Of a DNA stretch of 64,000 nucleotides, positions 47,382 through 56,124 are shown piece after piece. Source of the DNA: Streptomyces fradiae. Its GTDB lineage: Bacteria > Actinomycetota > Actinomycetes > Streptomycetales > Streptomycetaceae. The number at the start of each line of letters is the position of its first letter. The stretch's first letter is position 1. Below the pieces are notes generated by a model. That model did no database searches. It was not told where the DNA came from and saw only the letters and a list, made by a program, of their open reading frames with translations. The stretch covers positions 3,100,001 through 3,164,000 of the forward strand of contig NZ_CP065958.1 of assembly GCF_041270065.1 (NCBI RefSeq). The letters are read 5' to 3'. The translations under genes and the position numbers were made by a program.

Positions 47382-48166
47382 GAGGTCCGCCCGCGCGCGT
47401 CGAAGTCCTTCATGCGGTCCAGGACCTGGTCGGCAGTCGGGGAGTGCATCTCGTCGACGATGCGCCCGTCGGCGAGGTAGAGGACCCGGTCGGCGTAGGA
47501 GGCGGCGACGGGGTCGTGGGTGACCATGACGATGGTCTGGCCGAGCTCGTCGACGGACTGGCGCAGGAAGCCGAGGACCTCGGCGCCGGCGCGGGAGTCG
47601 AGGTTTCCGGTCGGCTCGTCACCGAAGATGATCTCGGGGCGTGCGGCGAGCGCGCGGGCCACGGCGACGCGCTGCTGCTGGCCGCCGGAGAGCTGGTTGG
47701 GCCGGTGGCTGAGGCGCCCGGCGAGGCCGACGGTGTCGACGACCCGCCGCAGCCATTCCCGGTCCGGCTTGCGGCCCGCGATGTCCATGGGCAGCGTGAT
47801 GTTCTCCAGGGCGTTCAGGGTGGGCAGCAGGTTGAAGGCCTGGAAGATGAACCCGATGCGGTCGCGCCGCAGTTGGGTGAGTTTCTTGTCCTTGAGGCCG
47901 GTGATCTCGGTCTCGTCGAGGAAGATCTGCCCGGAGGACACGGTGTCGAGGCCGGCGAGGCAGTGCATGAGGGTGGACTTGCCGGAGCCGGAGGGCCCCA
48001 TGATCGCGGTGAACCGGCCGCGGTCGATGTCCACGTCGACGTGGTCGAGCGCGACGACCCGGGTCTCGCCGGTCCCGTAGGCCTTGACGACCTGTCGCGC
48101 CCGCGCGGCGACGGCCGTCCGCCCTCCCGTACCCCCGTGCGCGGGGATGGTCACAGCCGAAGTCAC
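47378..48166 (-). CDS. ABC transporter ATP-binding protein (LolD/MacB type)
   Basis: 262 residues from GTG at 48166 (AGGAGA seven bases upstream). Walker A GPSGSGKST near residue 62, Q-loop FQAFNLLP, signature LSGGQQQRVAVARAL, Walker B IIFGDEPTGNLDS and H-loop MVTHDP are intact. It powers the permease encoded directly downstream, which overlaps by four bases. The long N-terminus before Walker A is typical for Streptomyces members. Confidence 0.95.
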   Translation of the reverse strand: MTSAVTIPAHGGTGGRTAVAARARQVVKAYGTGETRVVALDHVDVDIDRGRFTAIMGPSGSGKSTLMHCLAGLDTVSSGQIFLDETEITGLKDKKLTQLRRDRIGFIFQAFNLLPTLNALENITLPMDIAGRKPDREWLRRVVDTVGLAGRLSHRPNQLSGGQQQRVAVARALAARPEIIFGDEPTGNLDSRAGAEVLGFLRQSVDELGQTIVMVTHDPVAASYADRVLYLADGRIVDEMHSPTADQVLDRMKDFDARGRTS

Positions 48167-48495
48167 GGTATGTCTCCTATGTCTGCGTATACGCGGTGGT
48201 GTTCCGCGTTCGAGTCTGGTCGGGGAGCGGGGGCCGGGGCACTGGTGCCAGGCGCACTCTTCGTCCTGGGGATATCCACAGGGCCGCACCGGCGGAGCAC
48301 CGCTCTTCGTAAGAACAAGCTAAGGACGGAAGGGGCTCCGGCTCGTCCTCCGCCGGAACGAAGCGTCCCTGGGCTGTATGGGGGAGATGCCCCTAGGGGT
48401 TCCTCCACCCCTGGTCGGGGTGAGAGGCTGATCCGGGCGCACTTAGATGTACGAAGCATCCGTCTGGCGTACGGGGCGGGAGAGGAGCGGTCCGG
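48167..48495. promoter_or_regulatory. Divergent control region between ABC and MFS exporters
   Basis: 329 bases without a gene. Palindromes stand out: GCGTATACGC (48185-48194), GGCAC-TG-GTGCC (48238-48249) and CCCCTAGGGG (48390-48399). Two exporters facing away from a region with several palindromes suggests operator control, but no regulator gene is adjacent. Confidence 0.45.
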
Positions 48496-50049
48496 GTGTC
48501 CGAGGCGACCACGAGACGGCAGGCGGCGAAGGGGGCGGGGGCGGACGGCACCCGGCGCGGGCCGGTCGTCGCGGCCCTGATGCTGGGCATGGCGCTCGCC
48601 GCGCTCGACGGCACGATCGTGGCCACGGCCGTCCCCCAGATCGTCGGCGACCTCGGCGGGCTCTCCGTCTTCTCCTGGCTGTTCTCCGGCTATCTGCTCG
48701 CCGTGACGGTGACGCTCCCGGTGTACGGCAAGCTCAGCGACACCTTCGGCCGCAAACCGGTGCTGATCGCGGGCATCGTGCTCTTCCTGATCGGCTCCGT
48801 GCTGTGCGCCTCCGCGTGGAGCATGGGCTCCCTGATCGCCTTCCGCGTCGTCCAGGGCCTCGGCGGCGGCGCCCTCCAGGGCACGGTCCAGACGATCGCC
48901 GCCGACCTCTACCCGCTGAAGGAACGCCCGCGGATCCAGGCGCGCCTGTCCTCCGTGTGGGCCGCCTCCTCGGTGGCCGGACCGGCCGTCGGCGGCGTGC
49001 TCGCCGGCTACGCCGACTGGCGCTGGATCTTCCTCGTCAACGTGCCCGTCGGCCTGCTCGCCCTCTGGCTGATCGCCCGCCACCTGGCGGCACCCGCCCG
49101 CACCGCGCCCCACGCGCGCGTGGCCGGCGCCCCGCCCCACGCGCGCGTGCGGATCGACTGGGCCGGGGCGCTCGCGATCTTCGCCACCGGAGCCGTGCTC
49201 ATCACCGCGCTCGTCCAGGGCGGCGTCGCCTGGCCGTGGCTCTCCGCGCCGTCCCTGGGCCTGCTCGGCGCGGCCGCCGCCCTCGCCGCCCTCACCGTCG
49301 TGATCGAGCGCCGCGCGGCCGAACCGATCATCCCCGGCTGGGTCTGGCGCCGCCGCACGATCGCCGCCGTCAACCTCTCCCTCGGCGCCCTCGGCCTGCT
49401 CATGGTCGCGCCGACCGTCTTCCTGCCGACGTACGCGCAGTCCGTGCTCGGCCTCGGCCCGATCGCCGCCGGCTTCGTCCTGTCCTCCTGGACCCTGAGC
49501 TGGCCCATCAGCGCCGCCTTCTCGAACCGGGTCTACACCCGCATCGGCTTCCGCAACACGGCGATCCTGGGGATCTCCCTCGCCCTGCTCCTGCTGCTCG
49601 CCTTCCCGCTGCTGCCGTTCCCCGGCGAGCCCTGGCAGCCCACGCTCCTGATGCTGCTGCTCGGCGCGGCCCTCGGCCTGTTCCAGCTGCCGCTGATGGT
49701 CGGCGTGCAGTCGACCGTCCCGTACGAGGAGCGCGGCACCACCACCGCCTCCGTCCTCTTCGTCCGCCAGGTCGGCCAGAGCGTGGGCGCCGCGCTCTTC
49801 GGCGCCGTCGCCAACGGCGTCCTGGCCGCGCGCCTGGGCGCCGACACGGACCTCGACACCCTCGCCCACGCCCTGAACACCACCGACCGGATCCGCCGCG
49901 CGGTCGACACCGCCGTCGACTACGTCTACCTGGGCGCCGCCGGCGCGGCCGCCCTGGCCCTCGTCGTCCTCCTGACGATCGCGCCGCGCCGCTTCCCGGT
50001 CCTGAAGGAGCAGACCGCGGATCCCGAGCCGGCCGGCCCCAAGCCGTAG
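48496..50049 (+). CDS. MFS drug exporter, DHA2/EmrB-QacA type (14 TM)
   Basis: 517 residues from GTG at 48496 (GAGGAG nine bases upstream). The first helix has MALAALDGTIVATAVPQI, motif A is GKLSDTFGRKP, and motif C-like GPAVGGVLAG follows; about 14 helices are visible. These proton antiporters expel drugs and cationic compounds. The loop at about residues 202-218 carries a small PHARV duplication. It is divergent from the ABC exporter pair. Confidence 0.92.
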   Translation: MSEATTRRQAAKGAGADGTRRGPVVAALMLGMALAALDGTIVATAVPQIVGDLGGLSVFSWLFSGYLLAVTVTLPVYGKLSDTFGRKPVLIAGIVLFLIGSVLCASAWSMGSLIAFRVVQGLGGGALQGTVQTIAADLYPLKERPRIQARLSSVWAASSVAGPAVGGVLAGYADWRWIFLVNVPVGLLALWLIARHLAAPARTAPHARVAGAPPHARVRIDWAGALAIFATGAVLITALVQGGVAWPWLSAPSLGLLGAAAALAALTVVIERRAAEPIIPGWVWRRRTIAAVNLSLGALGLLMVAPTVFLPTYAQSVLGLGPIAAGFVLSSWTLSWPISAAFSNRVYTRIGFRNTAILGISLALLLLLAFPLLPFPGEPWQPTLLMLLLGAALGLFQLPLMVGVQSTVPYEERGTTTASVLFVRQVGQSVGAALFGAVANGVLAARLGADTDLDTLAHALNTTDRIRRAVDTAVDYVYLGAAGAAALALVVLLTIAPRRFPVLKEQTADPEPAGPKP

Positions 50050-50052
50050 ACC

Positions 50053-50952
50053 TCAGTCCTCGGGGTCCGGGTCCGGGCCCGCCACCCGGCCCGTCAGGGC
50101 CGCGAGGGAGGCCCGGATGTGCTCCATGTGCGCGTGGATCTCGTCCCGCGCCTCCTCGTGCTCCCGCAGCACCCGCTCCGTCGCCCGCTCGATCCGCTCC
50201 CGTTCGAGCCGCGCCGCGGCGAGCAGCTCCGCCGCGGCGGCGTCCGCGTCCTCCTGCCCGTGCCGGGCCGCCTCCTCCGTCTCGGCGAGCTGCCGGTCGG
50301 CCTCGGCCCGTACGCCCTCGGCGCGTTCGTCGAGCTCCGCGTGCCGGGCCTGCTGCGCGGCCAGCCGGGCCACCGCCTCACGGTCGGCCTCCTCCCGCCG
50401 GGCCGTGTGCTCCTCGTGCTGCTTCGCCAGGAGGGCGGCGGCCTCGCGCCCGGTGGCCTCGAAGGCGGTACGGGCCTCCTCCCGCTGCTCGTCGGCGTCG
50501 CGGCGGGCGACCGTGGTCAGCGCCTCGGCGCGCCCGGCGGCGGCCTTCAGGGTCGCCCGGGCCGCCGCGTCGGCCGCCGAGCGGACCCCTTCCGCGTACG
50601 CCTGCGCCGCCTCGGCCGCCTCCCGGCCGGCCGCCTCAGCCGCCCCGGCGAGCTCCCGCGCCGCGGCCTCCGCGTCCCGTACGAGCGCCTCGTCCTCGGC
50701 CTCCGCGAGCTCCAGGATCTCGCGGGCCCGCGCCCCCAGGGACTCGTAGCGCTGCGGGGCGAGGGCCGCGACCGCCTCGCGCAGCCGGGCCGCCTCCGCC
50801 TCCGTCTCCTCGGCGAGGACGGCGAGCCGGGCCGCCCGCTCATGGGCCGCGTCGCGCTCCGCGGACAGGGCGGCCAGGAAGCGGTCGACCTGCTCGGGCC
50901 GGTAGCCGCGCCCGCGCCCGAATCCTCCGGAGAATCCGACCGAGAAACTCAT
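50053..50952 (-). CDS. Coiled-coil protein, DivIVA/FilP-like
   Basis: 299 residues from ATG at 50952. A short N-terminal piece (FGRGRGYRPEQVDRFLAALS) resembles the DivIVA membrane-binding start. The rest (about 30-290) is nearly unbroken Ala/Glu/Arg coiled coil. Relatives in Streptomyces include DivIVA, Scy and FilP, which organise tip growth and the cytoskeleton; older annotations call some of them cellulose-binding proteins. The role here is inferred only from shape. Confidence 0.75.
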   Translation of the reverse strand: MSFSVGFSGGFGRGRGYRPEQVDRFLAALSAERDAAHERAARLAVLAEETEAEAARLREAVAALAPQRYESLGARAREILELAEAEDEALVRDAEAAARELAGAAEAAGREAAEAAQAYAEGVRSAADAAARATLKAAAGRAEALTTVARRDADEQREEARTAFEATGREAAALLAKQHEEHTARREEADREAVARLAAQQARHAELDERAEGVRAEADRQLAETEEAARHGQEDADAAAAELLAAARLERERIERATERVLREHEEARDEIHAHMEHIRASLAALTGRVAGPDPDPED

Positions 50953-51015
50953 CCCTGACGCCCCTTCGACTCCCTTATGTCCTCAAACATCAAGGATGCG
51001 GCATCAGAACGGACA

Positions 51016-51051
51016 AAAGGCGCTCGATACGGATACGCATCGAGCGCCTTT
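51016..51051 (-). terminator. Terminator of the Imm35/deaminase/SUKH-4 gene
   Basis: A perfect 13-base inverted repeat (51016-51028 and 51039-51051) lies 36 bases past the stop on the minus strand, with TTTT following in that direction. Confidence 0.88.
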
Positions 51052-51087
51052 CATCACATTGCGTCTACGCCGACGCGTCAGTCCTGG

Positions 51088-53670
51088 TCAGAGCAGGCCG
51101 TCCCACATCTGCTCCAGGAGCACCGACCACCAGTTCTCCGGCGACGCGAGCGCCGCCGGGTCCAGCATCGCCAGCTGCGCCTGGAAGTCGACCGTCCAGC
51201 GGCCCGCCTGCTCGGGGTTGAGCCCGAACCGCAGCCGCCACATCCGGCCGAGCAGCGCCAGGCAGCGCGTGAACTCGGGCAGCCCCGTGTTCACGAACTG
51301 CGGCGGCACCGACTGCCCGCCGGGACCGGCCTCCACCGGCACGGCCACGATGTTCGCCGTCCCGTACTGGACACAGATCGCCCGGCCGAAGTCCGAACCG
51401 AGCACCAGGTACGAGCTCGCGTCCGGCGCCGGCTGCACCTGCCGCTGCGCCGCCAGCTCCGCCAGCGTCGGCACCACCGGCATCGCCGGCTGCGCCCAGA
51501 AGAACGGACCGAAGTCGGCCGGCAGACCCGCCCACACGAGCGTCACCGCCACCACCTCCGGCACGCCCTGCCGGGACACCGCGCGCTGGTCGAAGCGCAG
51601 GATGCCCGGGCCGAACGCCCCGGCCAGCTCCTGCGCCACGCCGTCCGGCGGCAGCGGCGGGGCCGGCTGCACCTGCGGCAGCGGCGCCCGCACCGGCGCG
51701 GGCCGCGCCGGGCCGTCCGCGACCTGGTGCAACTCGCCCTGATGGGTGAGCAGTTGGCGCATGCCCTGCTGACGTCCGGCGTGATCCCGGCCGTACGGCG
51801 CGATGTTGGTGATCCGCGCCTGCGGCCAGGTCTCCCGGATCATCCGCGCGCAGTAACCGCCCGGCAGCTCACAGGACTCCAACTCCGTGTGCAGTTCGAG
51901 CACTTGCTGCGGCGGCACGTTCATGGCGCGCAGCTCGTGCAGGATCTGCCACTCGGGGTGCGGGGTGCCCGGCGCGGAGCGGCGGATGATCTGCTGCTCC
52001 GAACCGTCGGGCGCGCGGTAGCGCAGCACCGCCTGGTAGCCGGGGCCGACGGTCGGCAGACCGGTCGGCTGCGGCTGCGGATAGCCGTACGCACCACCGG
52101 GGCCCGCCTGCTGCGGTCCGGGCGGCGGCCCGGGCTGCCCGAGCGGCGCGGGCGCGGGTCCCGGCGGCGGGGGCGGCCCGGCCGGGCCACCCATCTGGCT
52201 GGGCTGCGCGAGCATCGTCGCGGCATGCGCGACCCCGCCCGGAGGCGTACCCCCACCCGGAACACCCGGCGGCGGAGGCGGAGGCGGCGGCGTACCCGGA
52301 CCACCCGACGAAGCCGGACCACCCGGGCCCAGCTGGCTGGGCTGGGCCAGCATCGTCGCCGCGTGCGCGACCCCGCCCGGAGGCGTACCCCCACCCGGAA
52401 CACCCGGCGGCGGAGGCGGAGGCGGCGGCGTACCCGGACCACCCGACGAAGCCGGGCCACCCGGGCCCAGCTGGTCGGGGTGCGCGAGCATCGTCGCGGC
52501 CTGGTGCACGGCCGGCGGCGGCGTCGGCGGACCAGGCGGACCGGGGGGCGTCGGCGCACCGGGCGCACCGGGCGGACCGGGCGGGACCGGCGTGCCGCCG
52601 GGCAGCTGCGACACCAGCTGGGTGCGCACATAACCGCCGGGCGGCGGCGTGGCCTTGCTGGTCGCGGCGTTGGCGATGTCCGCCGCACCGGCGGAAGCCG
52701 GCGGGGCGGAAGCCGCCGGGGCCGCCGGGGCCGCCGGCGGCGTAGCGGGAGCGGGCGGGGTCGCCGGCGGCGGGGCGAGCGGGCCGCCCTGACCGAAGCT
52801 GCCGTCCGGGTTCAGGCGCGGGGCGATGGCGGTCGCCGGCAGCGCGCTGCCGCCCTTCATCAGCGCCGTGGGCGCGTCCGCACCCACCACCGGCGGCGGC
52901 GCGTCCTCGTCGTCCGCGCCCGTCAGCGGCGGCGCGAACACCGTCGCCGGCAGCGGTACGGCTCCGTCGGCGCCGCCCGAACTGGCGTTGGCGTCCGCCC
53001 ACGGGCTCGCCGGCGTCGCGGGCGCGGGCACGGCCGGAGCCGGGGCCTCCGGCTCACCCGACTCCTCGACGGCCTCCACGGCCTCGACCGCAGCAGGCTC
53101 AGCGGGCTCCACCGGCTCCACCGCCACCGGCTCGACCACCGGCTCCACCGGAGCCGCCGCCGCCACCGGCTCCGACGCCTCCTCCGACGGCTCGGCCGCC
53201 GGCGCCGCGGACGGAAGCCCCGCCGCCGGGGTCGACGACGCGCTCTCCGACGAGGCACCCGCCGACGCCTGCGAGGCGTTCGACTCCACCGGCGGCAGAC
53301 CGATCTTGTCCGCCGCCTCCTGCAGCCACTCCGGCGGACTCAGCAGGAACGACGTCTGGTTCAGATCGACCCGCGCCGCCGGCGCCGCCGCCGGGGCCGC
53401 CGCCTCGGCGGAAGCCCCGTACTCCTCCTCGTAACGGCGGATCACCTCACCCACCGGCAGCCCCGGCCACAGCGTCGCCTCACCGCTGTCCCGCGCGATG
53501 ACCAGGCGCTGGCGCCCCCCGTCCGGGGTCGGCGCCTCCTCCCGGTCCTCCGCCCAGACCACGAACCCGAGCCCGAACTCCCGCACCCGCACCTCACGGT
53601 GCAGATACGCCGGCACGTCGCCGTTGATCCACTCCTCGGCGCGCTCCTGCGCCTGCGCGAACGTCACCAC
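51088..53670 (-). CDS. Fusion of Imm35/YrhB-like, Pro-rich, deaminase-like and SUKH-4 domains
   Basis: 860 residues from GTG at 53670 (a second GTG follows directly). Residues 1-85 resemble the YrhB/Imm35 immunity domain (VTFAQAQERAEEWI, VVWAEDREE). Residues 100-540 are Ala/Pro-rich with a 46-residue tandem repeat. Residues 544-650 look like a zinc deaminase fold: HPE at about 571-573 and Cys 600 and 607 in ESCELPGGYC. Residues 673-860 match SUKH-4 (LVLGSDFGRAICVQYG, WWSVLLEQMWDGLL). Such domains belong to polymorphic toxin systems, but there is no signal peptide, so it acts inside the cell. The catalytic state is uncertain. Confidence 0.8.
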   Translation of the reverse strand: MVTFAQAQERAEEWINGDVPAYLHREVRVREFGLGFVVWAEDREEAPTPDGGRQRLVIARDSGEATLWPGLPVGEVIRRYEEEYGASAEAAAPAAAPAARVDLNQTSFLLSPPEWLQEAADKIGLPPVESNASQASAGASSESASSTPAAGLPSAAPAAEPSEEASEPVAAAAPVEPVVEPVAVEPVEPAEPAAVEAVEAVEESGEPEAPAPAVPAPATPASPWADANASSGGADGAVPLPATVFAPPLTGADDEDAPPPVVGADAPTALMKGGSALPATAIAPRLNPDGSFGQGGPLAPPPATPPAPATPPAAPAAPAASAPPASAGAADIANAATSKATPPPGGYVRTQLVSQLPGGTPVPPGPPGAPGAPTPPGPPGPPTPPPAVHQAATMLAHPDQLGPGGPASSGGPGTPPPPPPPPGVPGGGTPPGGVAHAATMLAQPSQLGPGGPASSGGPGTPPPPPPPPGVPGGGTPPGGVAHAATMLAQPSQMGGPAGPPPPPGPAPAPLGQPGPPPGPQQAGPGGAYGYPQPQPTGLPTVGPGYQAVLRYRAPDGSEQQIIRRSAPGTPHPEWQILHELRAMNVPPQQVLELHTELESCELPGGYCARMIRETWPQARITNIAPYGRDHAGRQQGMRQLLTHQGELHQVADGPARPAPVRAPLPQVQPAPPLPPDGVAQELAGAFGPGILRFDQRAVSRQGVPEVVAVTLVWAGLPADFGPFFWAQPAMPVVPTLAELAAQRQVQPAPDASSYLVLGSDFGRAICVQYGTANIVAVPVEAGPGGQSVPPQFVNTGLPEFTRCLALLGRMWRLRFGLNPEQAGRWTVDFQAQLAMLDPAALASPENWWSVLLEQMWDGLL
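52206..52481 (-). repeat. 138-bp tandem duplication in the Pro-rich region
   Basis: Two nearly identical 138-base units (period measured from 52226 to 52364) encode a 46-residue Pro/Gly unit beginning AATMLA; a partial third AATMLA copy flanks it. The very low divergence suggests recent duplication or repair-driven homogenisation. It is in frame and expands the linker. Confidence 0.8.
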
Positions 53671-53677
53671 AGCCAGT

Positions 53678-54682
53678 TCACTCCCCCACCGGGACCACGG
53701 GAACGGCGCGCGCGAAGCCGCCGTCCACCATCAGGTTCGCCACCGTCTCCAGCTCCGGCGGACTGCCCGCGAGCCGCTGCAGGAAGGCGTCGAAATCCGC
53801 GCCGCAGGGCAGCAGCAGCCGCTCCACCCGCTCGTTCACCGTCCACGCCGCCGCCAACTCACCGGCGTCACGGGCGTCGTCGTACGGGCAGAACCACACC
53901 GAACCGGTGCCCTGACCCCGTACCTTCACCGCGAGCAGACCACCCTGCACGAAGGCGACGCCCAGATAGTCCTTCGTCAGATGGTCCCGCAGACACTTGT
54001 TGACATAGACGAGGTCATTGATCCCCGCCTCCTCGCGCAGCGTGAAGAACGGCTGGTCGACCAGGACACCCAGCTCCGCGTCGAGCGCCGTGCCCACCGG
54101 AGCACTGCCGCCCGCCGCCTTCAGGAACGAGCGGTACGCCCCCGGCAGCCGGTAGCCCAGGTCCTCCTCCACGCCCTGCACCTGCTGCTCCGACACCGCC
54201 ACCACACGCTTCGGCAGCCCGAAGTGCACCGGCCGGGTCTCCTGCAGCGGACGCGTACCGCGCTTCGACTGGTCCACGCCGACCGCCGTCGCCACCCCGC
54301 CGTGGTGCCGCAGCAGCGCCTTCACCTCGACCGGGACCAGCTCGAGCCGGCGGGTGCCCGCCACGTGGTGCCAGGTCCAGCCGTGCGGCGTCGCCACCGC
54401 CGGAATCGTGTCCCACAGCTCGTGCCCGGTCGCGGCGAGCGCCGCGTTCGCCGACACGTAGTCCGTCAGGCGCAGTTCGTCGACACCGAAGCCCTCCGGC
54501 GGATCGGCGATCTCCGCCGCCGCCCGCGCGTACGGAGAAAAGTCCGGAAAGCCGCGCTCGTCCACCCGCACCCCTCTAGGATGCCGGGAGGCCCGGACCG
54601 GATCCGGGAAGTGCACGACCTGACCGGCGTACGCCGCGTTCGGCGGCGGCGCGATGTCCTGGCCGAGCCGACCTGTCGTCAT
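53678..54682 (-). CDS. WHH-type HNH nuclease fused to SUKH (SMI1/KNR4) domain
   Basis: 334 residues from ATG at 54682, seven bases upstream of the next gene, so one operon. Residues 40-132 match the WHH toxin nuclease of the HNH/Endo VII superfamily: GFPDFSP at 44-50, a DYVSANAAL helix, GWTWHH with WHH at 104-106, LELVPVEV and RHHGG at 125-129. Residues 165-330 are a SUKH-1/SMI1 immunity domain (LGYRLPGAYRSFLKAAGG). Toxin and immunity domains joined in one cytosolic chain are unusual; the nuclease may be self-inhibited. Confidence 0.82.
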   Translation of the reverse strand: MTTGRLGQDIAPPPNAAYAGQVVHFPDPVRASRHPRGVRVDERGFPDFSPYARAAAEIADPPEGFGVDELRLTDYVSANAALAATGHELWDTIPAVATPHGWTWHHVAGTRRLELVPVEVKALLRHHGGVATAVGVDQSKRGTRPLQETRPVHFGLPKRVVAVSEQQVQGVEEDLGYRLPGAYRSFLKAAGGSAPVGTALDAELGVLVDQPFFTLREEAGINDLVYVNKCLRDHLTKDYLGVAFVQGGLLAVKVRGQGTGSVWFCPYDDARDAGELAAAWTVNERVERLLLPCGADFDAFLQRLAGSPPELETVANLMVDGGFARAVPVVPVGE

Positions 54683-54977
54683 GGCGGTTGCCCCCTGAGT
54701 GGCTGTGCCTGCTAGTGCGTGGCTGCTTCTACTGTCCCTGGCTGGTCCGCACAGCCTAAGCGCTGCCCACGACTGCCGACCCGGCCCGCCCCGGCACCAC
54801 CGCCCCCACCCCCCGCACCGTCACCAACGGTGACCAAGTGTCACGACGGCATGACGACGCCACCATGATTCCGACACACCGAAAGCACGTTTCCGCGCCC
54901 CAGCTTCCCCATCGGGCACCGCGTTTGGCAGGCTGTTCACGCAACTCGGGGGATTGCAGGAGGGGAAAACCAGCACC
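54683..54977. promoter_or_regulatory. Divergent promoter region of the toxin/immunity cassette
   Basis: About 295 bases. A perfect GTCACC-AAC-GGTGAC palindrome sits at 54820-54834, near the middle, with further GTGTCACGAC and CATGACGAC elements at 54838-54860. The position suits an operator controlling both arms. Confidence 0.5.
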
Positions 54978-55502
54978 ATGCACGCAAGCACCACACCAGC
55001 ACCAGCGCCCACGCAGGGTGACCCACGCCTCATCTGGGGCAACGACGCCGACACCGCTCGCGCCCCCTTACTGCGCCACCGCCGCGACGGCATCCTGCCC
55101 ACCGTCGGCGCCGCCCTCTCCGTCCGCGGCGAGACCACCCTCACGTGCACCGCCGCACGCGGCGAGACCGCACCCACCCTCCACCCACTCGTCCAGGACT
55201 TCCTCGACACCCTCACCAGCAGCCAGCGCGAACGCTTCACCGGACGCTGCCCCGAGGCCATCCTGCTGTCCCGGCACCTCACCGCCACCGAGGGCGCCCG
55301 CTCCAAGCGCGCCCAGCGCAAGCCGCTCACCCACAGCGAGGCCCGCCGCTCCCTCAAGCACGCCAAGCTCACGGCGCGCCGCATCCGCGAGGACGGCGAC
55401 CCGCTGCACGGCAGCTACGCCGCGCCCTGCCGCTCGTGCAGCGCGATGCTCGCGCACTTCGGAGTCCGTACGGTCGACCCGACCACCACCCAGAACAGCT
55501 GA
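54978..55502 (+). CDS. YwqJ-type deaminase
   Basis: 174 residues from ATG at 54978; GGAGG lies 15 bases upstream, rather far, and TTG at 54954 is an alternative. The YwqJ deaminase marks are GRCPE at 89-93 (zinc ligand Cys and catalytic Glu) and PCRSC at 150-154 (the other two Cys ligands). Members are nucleic-acid or nucleotide deaminases of polymorphic toxin systems. No secretion signal. The SUKH-3 gene follows after nine bases, as a likely immunity partner. Confidence 0.85.
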   Translation: MHASTTPAPAPTQGDPRLIWGNDADTARAPLLRHRRDGILPTVGAALSVRGETTLTCTAARGETAPTLHPLVQDFLDTLTSSQRERFTGRCPEAILLSRHLTATEGARSKRAQRKPLTHSEARRSLKHAKLTARRIREDGDPLHGSYAAPCRSCSAMLAHFGVRTVDPTTTQNS

Positions 55503-55511
55503 CCGCCACCC

Positions 55512-56024
55512 ATGCCCGATCTCCGCAGCACCCGCTTCCCGGTCAACATCGACGCCGCCCTGCGCGAGGCCGGCTGGCAGCCCGGCCGCTGGGACATAAA
55601 GCTCGCCGAACAGTGGGCCGACACCCTGCGCGGCCACGTCTCCCCCGGCGGCCACCGGCACAGCGTCTTCCCCGCCGTCGTCGAGGCCTGGGCCGAATTC
55701 GGCGGCCTGCGCGTCACCGCCCCCGGCCACGGCCGGCAGATAGCCCCCGCCACCCTCCGCTTCGACCCCCTCACCGGCCTCCACCTCGCCCGCACCCTCG
55801 GCGACCTCGGCCGCGCCCTCGACACCGAGCTGGCGCCCCTGGGCGAGGAGCTGGGCGAGGAAGGCGGAGACAGCGAGCAGCGCGCGGTCCTGGCGATGGA
55901 CATGGAGGGCCGGGTCTACAGCGTCGACCACACCGGCGACTGGTACGTGGGCCGGGACATCGACACGGCGCTCGCGACACTGATCACGGGGACGCTGCCG
56001 ACGCGGCTGACGGCGGGGGGCTGA
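55512..56024 (+). CDS. SUKH-3 immunity-domain protein
   Basis: 170 residues from ATG at 55512, nine bases after the YwqJ deaminase gene. The SUKH-3 pattern is visible: RFPVNIDAALREAGWQPGR at the N-terminus, VVEAWAEFGGL, a central PLGE/E-rich piece, VLAMDMEGRVYSVDHTGDWYVG and the closing helix. SUKH proteins neutralise toxins encoded next door, so it probably binds the deaminase. Confidence 0.87.
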   Translation: MPDLRSTRFPVNIDAALREAGWQPGRWDIKLAEQWADTLRGHVSPGGHRHSVFPAVVEAWAEFGGLRVTAPGHGRQIAPATLRFDPLTGLHLARTLGDLGRALDTELAPLGEELGEEGGDSEQRAVLAMDMEGRVYSVDHTGDWYVGRDIDTALATLITGTLPTRLTAGG

Positions 56025-56124
56025 GCGCCTCTCGTACGGGCGGGGGCGCGCCCTTCTCGTACGGGCAGGGCTGCCGTTACGTCGTTACGGGACCGAGCTC
56101 CGTCCGTACGTACGCGGGCTGCCG

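Noticed and set aside
48167..48495. A regulator gene between the two exporters
   Set aside because: No frame in these 329 bases has coding bias or a helix-turn-helix; only palindromes are present.
50117..50958. Plus-strand Ser- or Arg-rich frames opposite the coiled-coil gene
   Set aside because: They are mirror translations of Ala/Glu-rich coiled-coil codons and carry no motif.
52206..52481. CRISPR array
   Set aside because: The repeats are coding, 138 bases long, in frame and without spacers.
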